Of a stretch of DNA of 5,114 nt, positions 1 to 5,114 are shown piece after piece. The stretch comes from Faecalimonas sp. (GTDB taxonomy: Bacteria > Bacillota_A > Clostridia > Lachnospirales > Lachnospiraceae). Position 1 is the first letter of the stretch, and every line of letters starts with the position of its first letter. A program made the position numbers and the translations under genes. The notes under the pieces are model-generated. The model made no database searches. It saw nothing but the letters and a program-made list of their open reading frames with translations, and had not been told where the DNA came from. The DNA lies in NCBI GenBank assembly GCA_026169575.1, contig JAPFCT010000054.1, positions 1 to 5,114 of the forward strand, written 5' to 3'.

Positions 1-1
1 A

Positions 2-913
2 CTAGATTTTATGCAAAATACTCCAAATTGTCAGGTATGTTTTTCCTGGATCGATCTGATTGACGAAGATGGAAATGATATCAACAGCCATGAACGGGAT
101 CTCTACAATTTATTTAACAGCAGTCACCCTTCCCGCCAGGAACACTGGCTGGAATTTTTCTTCATACACGGAAACTGTCTTTCTCATCCCTCTGTACTGA
201 TGAAAACTGAAATTCAGAAGGAAATAGGTTTATTCAATCCTGCCTATCGCCAGACTCATGACTTTGATTACTGGATCCGTATTGCGAAAAAATATCCTAT
301 TTTTGTCATGGAAGAAAAACTGACGATTATGCGTCGTTTCTTGTCTTCCTCTACCTTAAACACAAGCTCTACTACAGAAATAGATACTACCCGCTACTTA
401 AATGAATATTTACTGATTCGCAGACACTTTTTTGAAAATATGAATCCATCTTTATTCATACGTACATTTCAGTCATATTTTCGTAAACCCGATGCCTCTA
501 CTCCTGAAGAATTACTCTGTGAACAAGCATTCTTACTTGGAGACTGTATGTATGGCGGAAAACCAAACCCCATCCTCGGCCTTATGAAACTTGAAGAACT
601 ACTGTCACAGCCCCAAACAGCTGACGTTCTCGCAGGCACTTATCACTTTACTCCTATCTCTTACTACGGTGTAAACAGTCAGCATATTTTCTGTGATTCA
701 TTTATTCAAAACGATTTAATGAATGCCAAAAATGCTTCTGATAAAATTCATTCACTTACAGAGGAACTAAATCAGTGTAAGATTCAGTTAGAAGAAGCAA
801 AAAAGCAAGAAGAATACTTATCATCAGTTCTTCATGTAATTACCTCTTCAACATCATGGAAAGTTACCGCTCCTATCCGCCACACACTCGATTTTTTCAA
901 AAAGAAACATTAA
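2..913 (+). CDS. Family 2 glycosyltransferase, C-terminal part (5' end outside window)
   Basis: This is probably a cytoplasmic, membrane-associated enzyme that adds a sugar from a nucleotide donor to a growing surface polysaccharide; donor and acceptor are unknown. The frame is open to the left edge (codons for L-D-F precede the Met at 11), and no ribosome site precedes that Met, so the gene starts upstream. About 90-100 N-terminal residues with the first nucleotide-binding strands are missing, estimated from usual GT2 layout. Numbering from the Met at 11: an 'S-W-I-D-L-I-D-E-D-G' stretch at 12-21 resembles the acceptor-side part of the GT-A fold. HGNCLSHPSVL (53-63) and QTHDFDYWIRIAKKY (81-95) are the conserved GT2 pattern, with D84/D86 near the usual catalytic-base region. 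EEKLTIMRRF (101-110) closes the fold. Residues 120-235 are a helical extension. Residues 234-273 look like a coiled coil, followed by STSWKVTAPIR (280-290) and a basic end. It is convergent with rfbB. Family assignment is firm, specificity is not. Confidence 0.88.
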   Translation, partial: LDFMQNTPNCQVCFSWIDLIDEDGNDINSHERDLYNLFNSSHPSRQEHWLEFFFIHGNCLSHPSVLMKTEIQKEIGLFNPAYRQTHDFDYWIRIAKKYPIFVMEEKLTIMRRFLSSSTLNTSSTTEIDTTRYLNEYLLIRRHFFENMNPSLFIRTFQSYFRKPDASTPEELLCEQAFLLGDCMYGGKPNPILGLMKLEELLSQPQTADVLAGTYHFTPISYYGVNSQHIFCDSFIQNDLMNAKNASDKIHSLTEELNQCKIQLEEAKKQEEYLSSVLHVITSSTSWKVTAPIRHTLDFFKKKH

Positions 914-934
914 TCCATCTGATCTTCTGCTTAA

Positions 935-988
935 AAAAGACCGCCTCTTATATATTGTTATCTATATAAGAGTACGGTCTTTTATTTT
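935..988. terminator. Bidirectional rho-independent terminator between convergent genes
   Basis: The outer stem pairs 935-943 with 975-983 over nine base pairs (AAAAGACCG / CGGTCTTTT). A one-by-two internal loop follows (944 against 973-974). Then comes a ten-pair inner stem, 945-954 with 963-972, closing an eight-base loop at 955-962. A T-rich tract to 988 follows on the + strand. The A-run at 933-938 becomes a U-run for transcripts on the - strand. It sits 21 bases past the stop of the + strand glycosyltransferase and about 25 bases past the stop of rfbB, so it can end both transcription units. The lower stem is GC-containing and the upper stem is AT-rich. Confidence 0.9.
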
Positions 989-1007
989 AGAGCCTTATTT
1001 TAAATTG

Positions 1008-2084
1008 TTATTTATACATCTCTTCATAATATTTCTGATAATCACCGCTTGTAACATTCTTCATCCAGTCCTCATTCTCAAAGAACCATTTGATTGTAAG
1101 CCTGATTCCCTCTTCAAACATAGTATCCGGGACCCAGCCTACTTCTTTCTTGATTTTGTCCGGCGCAATCGCATATCTTCTGTCATGCCCTTTTCTGTCA
1201 GTCACATATGTGATCAGATTCTCGCTGACAAGTTCTTTTCTCGGATCTCCTTCCGGAAGCATCTCCTGAAGTGTATCGAGAATAATATGAATGATCTCGA
1301 TATTCTGTTTTTCATTATGTCCGCCAATGTTATACGTCTCGAACAGTCTTCCTTTTTCCTGAACCATGTCAATTCCTTTTGCATGGTCTTCTACATATAA
1401 CCAGTCTCTGACATTCTTTCCATCGCCATATACCGGAAGTTGTTTCCCCTGAAGCGCATTATTGATGATCAGCGGAATTAATTTTTCAGGAAACTGATAT
1501 GGTCCGTAGTTATTGCTGCAATTTGTAATATTTGCAGGGAATTTGTAAGTATCCATATAAGATTTTACAAGCATATCTGAAGAAGCTTTGCTTGCTGAAT
1601 ATGGGCTGTGTGGATCGTAAGGAGTTGTCTCATAGAAATACTCTCCTTCTTCTTCTAACGATCCATATACTTCATCGGTTGAAACATGAAGGAACTTCTT
1701 ATCTTCTTTAAATGTTCCATCTTCCAACTCCCATGCAGCTTTTGCCGCATTGAGCATTACCAATGTTCCTAATACGTTTGTCTTAACGAATACATCCGGA
1801 TTCTTGATACTTCTGTCAACGTGACTTTCTGCTGCAAAATGTACCACGCGGTCAATATCATTTTCTTCAAAAATCTTATTGATCGCCTCCGCATCACAAA
1901 TATCTGCTTTTACAAATGTATAGTTATCTCTATCCTCCACATCTTTCAAATTTTCAAGATTTCCCGCATAAGTAAGCTTGTCAACATTAATGATACGAAT
2001 TTCATTGTCATATTTTTTAAACATATAATGAATGTAATTTGAACCAATGAATCCTGCTCCACCTGTTACTAAATATGTTCTCAT
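1008..2084 (-). CDS. rfbB: dTDP-glucose 4,6-dehydratase (RfbB/RmlB)
   Basis: This cytoplasmic NAD-dependent enzyme converts dTDP-glucose to dTDP-4-keto-6-deoxyglucose, the second step of dTDP-L-rhamnose synthesis; the product can also feed other dTDP-deoxysugars. At 358 residues it has the usual family length and looks intact. It is an extended short-chain dehydrogenase. The N-terminal Rossmann fold carries TGGAGFIGS (7-15; glycines 8, 11 and 14 bind NAD). HFAAESHVDRS (82-92) is a strongly conserved RmlB segment. STDEVYG (135-141) holds the Thr136-Asp137-Glu138 catalytic set that separates dehydratases from epimerases. YSASK (162-166) gives the catalytic Tyr and Lys. NNYGPYQFPEKLIPL (191-205) and RDWLYVEDH (226-234) complete the substrate side. 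The ATG start at 2084 is supported by GGAGG six bases upstream. It is last on the - strand, 80 bases after the polytopic membrane protein gene, with its own promoter in that gap. No rmlA, rmlC or rmlD is visible in the window, so rhamnose is the likely rather than the proven end product. Confidence 0.97.
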   Translation of the reverse strand: MRTYLVTGGAGFIGSNYIHYMFKKYDNEIRIINVDKLTYAGNLENLKDVEDRDNYTFVKADICDAEAINKIFEENDIDRVVHFAAESHVDRSIKNPDVFVKTNVLGTLVMLNAAKAAWELEDGTFKEDKKFLHVSTDEVYGSLEEEGEYFYETTPYDPHSPYSASKASSDMLVKSYMDTYKFPANITNCSNNYGPYQFPEKLIPLIINNALQGKQLPVYGDGKNVRDWLYVEDHAKGIDMVQEKGRLFETYNIGGHNEKQNIEIIHIILDTLQEMLPEGDPRKELVSENLITYVTDRKGHDRRYAIAPDKIKKEVGWVPDTMFEEGIRLTIKWFFENEDWMKNVTSGDYQKYYEEMYK

Positions 2085-2090
2085 AGTTAT

Positions 2091-2095
2091 CCTCC
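2091..2095 (-). promoter_or_regulatory. Ribosome binding site of rfbB
   Basis: On the - strand this reads GGAGG, six bases before the ATG at 2084. The match to the anti-Shine-Dalgarno sequence is strong and fixes the start of rfbB. Confidence 0.9.
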
Positions 2096-2117
2096 ATCTT
2101 CAAACTTTCTTATAGTC

Positions 2118-2146
2118 ATTATACTCATATAGCATCCTATATTCAA
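2118..2146 (-). promoter_or_regulatory. Sigma-A-type promoter for rfbB
   Basis: On the - strand a -35 element TTGAAT (2141-2146; four of six matches to TTGACA) is followed by exactly 17 bases and a perfect -10 TATAAT (2118-2123). Transcription would start near 2110-2112, leaving a 5' leader of about 26 bases with the GGAGG ribosome site. The promoter lies wholly in the gap between the membrane protein gene and rfbB. rfbB can therefore be expressed separately from the upstream operon, while read-through from upstream remains possible because no terminator is visible in this gap. Confidence 0.8.
2127..2142. repeat. Six-base inverted repeat inside the rfbB promoter spacer
   Basis: ATATAG (2127-2132) and CTATAT (2137-2142) form a perfect inverted repeat around a four-base centre. 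It lies between the -10 and -35 elements and runs two bases into the -35. It could be a small operator half-site pair or a weak hairpin at the end of the upstream message. It lacks a T-run on the - strand, so it is not a terminator. In AT-rich DNA such a repeat can occur by chance. Confidence 0.35.
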
Positions 2147-2164
2147 GTTTTTTCTCACTTATCC

Positions 2165-4276
2165 TTACGATTTATAAATTACTTCATAAATCCAGCAGCC
2201 GTCCTCACAATATATTTCTGAAAATCCTATTTTTTCGTTACTTTCCACCGGAACCTGTGAAAAAATATATTTTGCTCCCGTCTTTTCTATATCACTGTAT
2301 GCTAATTTGATCCGAATTGCATCTGGACTTACCTCTTGAAATCTCGTCACTCCTTCTACAAAATCAATGTCTATATGTGCATATCTATTATATATTCTCT
2401 CATAACTATGATTTACGTCTAACCTTTCCCAAAGTTCCATATTAGGATAAAAATTCACAAAATTTATCGTTTTGGCTCCGCACATAGTGATAAAGGATGC
2501 ATTCCCCGTACCATCGAGAGCAATCCATTTCGCATCTGGATCCTTTTCCACAATTTTTTCTATTTGCTGTGCTACTGGTTTTGCATAAATAGTATCCAGA
2601 CCTTTTGAAACAGGTCTGATATAAATACCGGTAATAATGGATATTATAACTATTCCTGCACAAAAAACTTTTCTTATATTTTTCTTAACATTGAATGATA
2701 AAACAATGCCTCCCACACTGATGATTCCTGCCATCAGTATTACTGAGAAGTCTGATAAATATTCCGGATAACTCTGTTTGGAAAAAAATACTGCACTACC
2801 TGCTACGATTACAGAAACAGCAGCAGCTATCCAAATTGGAAATTTTCTTTCGCCTGCATAACGGGACATTAAAATTACAATAAAATATATTTGTATATAT
2901 CCTATGATATCTACTGCTCTTTCCGGCATACTATAACTTAACAATGTAATATCAGCTATAGTTTCAGGCAACCCTGCTGTTATATATATAAGCATAGGAA
3001 TACTAATCAGTAAAAGCCCTCCTACAAGCCAGTCTTTCTTTTTTGATTTTATCCAACAGTATCCTGCTGCTAATGTAGGAATTGGAAAAAAGCTAAAAAA
3101 CACTCCTGCTTCTGATGCATTTCCCACATCCTTGTAAGCATAAAATGGTGACTGAATATAATAAAACAATTTATCAATTTTGAATCCTCCGCACTCTCTT
3201 CTATCACCCGGATATGCTGTTTTCATGATTGCTTGTATATACTCAATATTATCTAAAAAATATGAAAGAATCAGTAGAGCAGACGCTACAAGACTTATTA
3301 TTATCAGCCCCCACTGTTTCCAGTTTAATGCCTTTAATTCCTCCCATTTTTTTCGAATCACCCATATAGCAATCACCAAAAATAAATATCCAAGCGGAAC
3401 TTGCCATGCCGGATATAAATTTACCACAAAATTGCTGAATGCCAATGAAAATCCAATTGCAAATAAAATTTTCTTCCGTGTTGACTTCGAATCCAAAAAA
3501 TAATATGCACAGACAATACTGGCCTCTCCTGCTATGAACAAGAACGGAAAACTCCACCAAAGCCAAAAAGAGGAAGATATGACTAAAAAAGCTCCCATAG
3601 TGGAAACTAATGCATTCCTTCTCGAAATTATCAGAAATATTTCAATCGTTACAAGAAATGCAAGAATGATCGGAAAATACCAGTAAAAGCTAAACGCATA
3701 TTCTAACGGTAATATAAGAAATATTAATTTCCATGGCGCTTGTGCAACCGTTCCTAATCTGGCGCTGACCCCATATACGCCATTAACGGTTTTTGTTCCT
3801 CTTGCAATCTCTGTATACTGACCATAGGGATTTTCCCCTTTCCCCGATGCCAGCACTGAAGGAGAATTAACTCTATACTCATCTGAACGGATATACCGTT
3901 CTTCCCCAATAAACGGCGTCCCTAATTCTGTTTGCAAATTAGGCTGAATATAATTATAGCAGGCCAGTGAATCTCCATTATATTTGTTTACCACAAGAAA
4001 CGCTAAGACAACTCCTCCTAGAAACCATCGGTATTGAAATATTTTTGTGTACAGAGTCTTTATATCAACTATGAAATGAAGCTCTGTAAAGAAGAGAATT
4101 GGACTTAAAATAATCGCCCGATTCAGCATAACCTGCTTTCTCATATCTCTCAATGCAGTTATAATAGAAGGATTTTCCCACATATGGCTTGTTATAAAAG
4201 TAGAAATCATTAGCGACAAAAAAATTGCTACAAAAAAAGCTCCAATTACTTTACTTATCTTTTCTCTATTTTCCAT
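2165..4276 (-). CDS. Polytopic membrane protein, probable GT-C-type glycosyltransferase (GacL-like)
   Basis: This is probably the membrane enzyme that takes a sugar from undecaprenyl phosphate and attaches it to a polysaccharide outside the cell; that role is inferred from architecture and neighbours. Numbered from the ATG at 4276 (703 residues), about 16 hydrophobic segments are visible, roughly at 10-29, 53-72, 82-99, then 182-553 in close succession. Between the third and fourth lies an external loop of about 80 residues containing Y-I-R-S-D-E-Y (128-134). An acidic pair (here D132-E133) in an early outer loop is typical of GT-C catalytic sites. A second charged loop, PGDRRECGG, lies at 356-364. 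Residues from about 557 to the end form a soluble, probably extracellular domain. The family resembles the long uncharacterised DUF7657-type membrane proteins (from memory, unchecked). The ATG is preferred because AAAGGTG (4283-4289) sits six bases before it. A GTG at 4285 (706 residues) is possible but has no clear ribosome site. It overlaps the DUF2304 gene by 11 bases. A Wzy polymerase or YfhO-like protein is a less likely alternative. Confidence 0.75.
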   Translation of the reverse strand: MENREKISKVIGAFFVAIFLSLMISTFITSHMWENPSIITALRDMRKQVMLNRAIILSPILFFTELHFIVDIKTLYTKIFQYRWFLGGVVLAFLVVNKYNGDSLACYNYIQPNLQTELGTPFIGEERYIRSDEYRVNSPSVLASGKGENPYGQYTEIARGTKTVNGVYGVSARLGTVAQAPWKLIFLILPLEYAFSFYWYFPIILAFLVTIEIFLIISRRNALVSTMGAFLVISSSFWLWWSFPFLFIAGEASIVCAYYFLDSKSTRKKILFAIGFSLAFSNFVVNLYPAWQVPLGYLFLVIAIWVIRKKWEELKALNWKQWGLIIISLVASALLILSYFLDNIEYIQAIMKTAYPGDRRECGGFKIDKLFYYIQSPFYAYKDVGNASEAGVFFSFFPIPTLAAGYCWIKSKKKDWLVGGLLLISIPMLIYITAGLPETIADITLLSYSMPERAVDIIGYIQIYFIVILMSRYAGERKFPIWIAAAVSVIVAGSAVFFSKQSYPEYLSDFSVILMAGIISVGGIVLSFNVKKNIRKVFCAGIVIISIITGIYIRPVSKGLDTIYAKPVAQQIEKIVEKDPDAKWIALDGTGNASFITMCGAKTINFVNFYPNMELWERLDVNHSYERIYNRYAHIDIDFVEGVTRFQEVSPDAIRIKLAYSDIEKTGAKYIFSQVPVESNEKIGFSEIYCEDGCWIYEVIYKS

Positions 4277-4613
4277 CTGCTTCACCTTTATTTTTCATTA
4301 ACGCAATTTCCTGCGCAAGCCTTTTTACTTTCACCGTAAGCTTTGATACAACAACTGTCAGAACAAATATCACCATTAAAGAAAAGCAAAATCCAAAGAA
4401 AAATAACATATTAATAGGTGTTCCGATTCCCATGATTTTAGACATTTCTGTAATCAAATCAGGAAAACAGTCAAGGATCAGTATCCCCACACCCAGCGCA
4501 AACCATGATAAAGCATATCTCAACTCCAATTGTTTATTCCTGATCATCATAACGACAATTCCCATTGCAATCATAATAATAACCGCTACAATTAACTGTA
4601 TTTTAATATCCAT
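4266..4613 (-). CDS. Small DUF2304-like membrane protein (GacJ-like partner)
   Basis: This 115-residue integral membrane protein probably supports the neighbouring lipid-phosphate glycosyltransferase. Three hydrophobic segments are visible at about 5-24, 33-50 and 66-90. The first two are linked by a basic loop ending in LELRYALSW (29-37). The second and third are linked by a loop with GIGTPINMLFF (62-72), which I recognise as the family signature (G-I-x-x-P-x-N-x-L-F). The tail from 91 is charged and helical, with KVKRLAQEIALM at 95-106, and is probably cytoplasmic and able to contact a partner. In streptococci the similarly sized GacJ forms a complex with GacI and raises its activity; equivalence here is inferred from the same gene order. 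The ATG start has AGGAGG (4619-4624) five bases upstream, which overlaps the stop codon of the preceding GT2 gene. Its own 3' end overlaps the next gene by 11 bases, so the three genes form one operon. Family assignment is fairly sure; the exact role is not. Confidence 0.82.
   Translation of the reverse strand: MDIKIQLIVAVIIMIAMGIVVMMIRNKQLELRYALSWFALGVGILILDCFPDLITEMSKIMGIGTPINMLFFFGFCFSLMVIFVLTVVVSKLTVKVKRLAQEIALMKNKGEADGK
4283..4289 (-). promoter_or_regulatory. Ribosome binding site deciding the membrane protein start
   Basis: On the - strand this reads AAAGGTG, six bases before the ATG at 4276, inside the end of the DUF2304 coding region. It includes the GTG at 4285 that could be mistaken for the start codon. 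The spacing favours the ATG, and the location suggests translation coupled to the upstream gene. Confidence 0.55.
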
Positions 4614-4618
4614 CTTCT

Positions 4619-4624
4619 CCTCCT
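4619..4624 (-). promoter_or_regulatory. Ribosome binding site of the DUF2304 gene, overlapping the upstream stop
   Basis: On the - strand this reads AGGAGG, five bases before the ATG at 4613. It shares bases with the TAG stop (4623-4625) of the GT2 gene. Ribosomes finishing GT2 would therefore stand on this site, an arrangement that favours coupled, matched production of the two proteins. Confidence 0.85.
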
Positions 4625-5114
4625 ATTTTCTAATTCTCTCAATCAAAATTGCAAGTGACACTTTTATCATGTAATATACTGATTTTTTCATTGAAATAGA
4701 TGAAACTCCACCGCTTCTTTCTCGCATGATCACAGGTATCTCCATTACTTTTTTCTTTCTTCTCAAAATGGCTACAACACTTTCAGGCTCTGGATAGTCC
4801 TTTGGATATTCTTCCGCAAAAAATTCTATAATCTCTCTATTGACCATTCGTAACCCCGATGTGGGATCTGTTATATTTACTCCCGTGAGTAATTTAATCA
4901 ACATTGTGAAATATTTAATCCCTATACGCCTGGCACCTGATGACTGAAACCCTTCCTTATTAATAAACCGGGAACCGATTACCATATCTGCACCTTCATT
5001 CTCCATATAGACTGCCATTTTACTTAAAAACTTCGGATCGTGCTGTCCATCTCCGTCCACTTGAACAGCAATATCATATCCATTTCTTGCTGCATACAAA
5101 TATCCCGTCTGAAC
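4623..5114 (-). CDS. Family 2 glycosyltransferase, DPM1/GacI-like, probable undecaprenyl-phosphate sugar synthase (5' end outside window)
   Basis: This enzyme probably transfers a sugar from a nucleotide donor to undecaprenyl phosphate on the inner face of the membrane, making the lipid-linked donor for the membrane protein downstream. The frame stays open to the right edge (codons for V-Q-T-G-Y precede a TTG at 5099 that is only an internal Leu), so about 70-80 N-terminal residues are missing; 163 remain. Numbered from the edge: VDGDGQHDP (19-27) holds the metal-binding D20-G-D22. GSRF (47-50), TDPTSGLRM (82-90), YPEPES (107-112) and MRERSGGVSSI (130-140) follow in the order typical of dolichol-/undecaprenyl-phosphate glycosyltransferases. 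The end (145-163) is hydrophobic with a basic tip, but no full C-terminal transmembrane pair is present. The DUF2304 gene starts nine bases after the stop. The sugar (GlcNAc, Glc, Gal or other) cannot be told from these motifs. Confidence 0.9.
   Translation of the reverse strand, partial: VQTGYLYAARNGYDIAVQVDGDGQHDPKFLSKMAVYMENEGADMVIGSRFINKEGFQSSGARRIGIKYFTMLIKLLTGVNITDPTSGLRMVNREIIEFFAEEYPKDYPEPESVVAILRRKKKVMEIPVIMRERSGGVSSISMKKSVYYMIKVSLAILIERIRK

Noticed and set aside
11..13. ATG at 11 as the true start of the left glycosyltransferase
   Set aside because: There is no ribosome site before it, the frame is open to the edge, and the protein would lack the nucleotide-binding half of a GT2 fold. 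It is an internal Met.
1005..1400. Open frame of 131 codons on the + strand
   Set aside because: It lies wholly opposite rfbB, whose coding sequence is unmistakable. It has no ribosome site and no recognisable protein features.
1821..2042. Open frame of 73 codons on the + strand
   Set aside because: It is antisense to the NAD-binding half of rfbB; the hydrophobic look comes from reading the complementary codons.
2145..2160. AAGT...ACTT mini-hairpin just after the membrane protein stop as a terminator
   Set aside because: The stem is only about four pairs with no U-run following it on the - strand, too weak to call.
2442..2663. Open frame on the - strand inside the large membrane protein gene
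   Set aside because: It is in an alternative frame of a well-supported gene, with Cys/Tyr/Ser-rich low-complexity composition and no start context.
3180..3566. Two overlapping open frames, one on each strand, inside the large membrane protein gene
   Set aside because: Both are shadows of the main frame, which keeps continuous membrane-helix character across this stretch.
2165..4276. Large membrane protein as a Wzy polymerase or Wzx flippase
   Set aside because: It has more hydrophobic segments than a typical flippase or polymerase, a long early outer loop with an acidic pair, a soluble C-terminal domain, and a direct GT2-DUF2304 context. All of these fit a GT-C transferase better, though Wzy is not fully excluded.
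4225..4674. Open frame of 149 codons on the + strand, rich in Ile/Thr
   Set aside because: It is antisense to three genes at once (large membrane protein, DUF2304 gene, GT2). The composition is what reversed membrane codons give.
5097..5099. TTG at 5099 as the start of the right glycosyltransferase
   Set aside because: The preceding codons spell V-Q-T-G-Y, which continues the conserved family sequence before the D-G-D motif, so the gene runs off the window.

Overview
The window reads as part of a cell-surface polysaccharide locus from a low-GC Gram-positive bacterium. A gut Lachnospiraceae-type clostridium (Blautia/Dorea/Ruminococcus-like) fits best, judging from protein style, AT-rich codon use, strong GGAGG-type ribosome sites and the RmlB sequence. 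This is a judgement from the sequence alone; no database search was possible. Lines sampled by eye run roughly 30-43% GC. No RNA genes, insertion sequences, CRISPR arrays or phage genes were seen.

Layout: (1) at the left edge, on the + strand, is the 3' part of a family-2 glycosyltransferase whose N-terminus lies outside the window. It ends in a coiled coil and a SWKVTAPIR-type tail. (2) The 94-base gap after it holds a strong hairpin with an A-run on one side and a T-run on the other, so it can stop transcription arriving from both directions. (3) On the - strand, reading leftwards, are four genes in the order GT2 glycosyltransferase (cut by the right edge), a small DUF2304-like membrane protein, a 703-residue polytopic membrane protein, then rfbB/rmlB (dTDP-glucose 4,6-dehydratase). 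The first three are packed with a 9-base gap and an 11-base overlap. rfbB follows after 80 bases that contain its own good sigma-A promoter.

How they may work together: the first three - strand genes match the logic of the streptococcal GacI-GacJ-GacL / Scc side-chain systems. In those, a cytoplasmic GT2 enzyme loads a sugar onto undecaprenyl phosphate, a small membrane partner supports it, and a GT-C-type membrane enzyme moves the lipid-linked sugar onto a polysaccharide outside the membrane. rfbB makes dTDP-4-keto-6-deoxyglucose, normally the precursor of dTDP-rhamnose, and the + strand GT2 would assemble chain sugars. The joint reading, a rhamnose-containing wall or capsular polysaccharide with lipid-carrier-dependent side-chain decoration, is inference. 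The sugar transferred and the acceptor cannot be read from the sequence. Apart from the 94-base and 80-base gaps the window is coding throughout.
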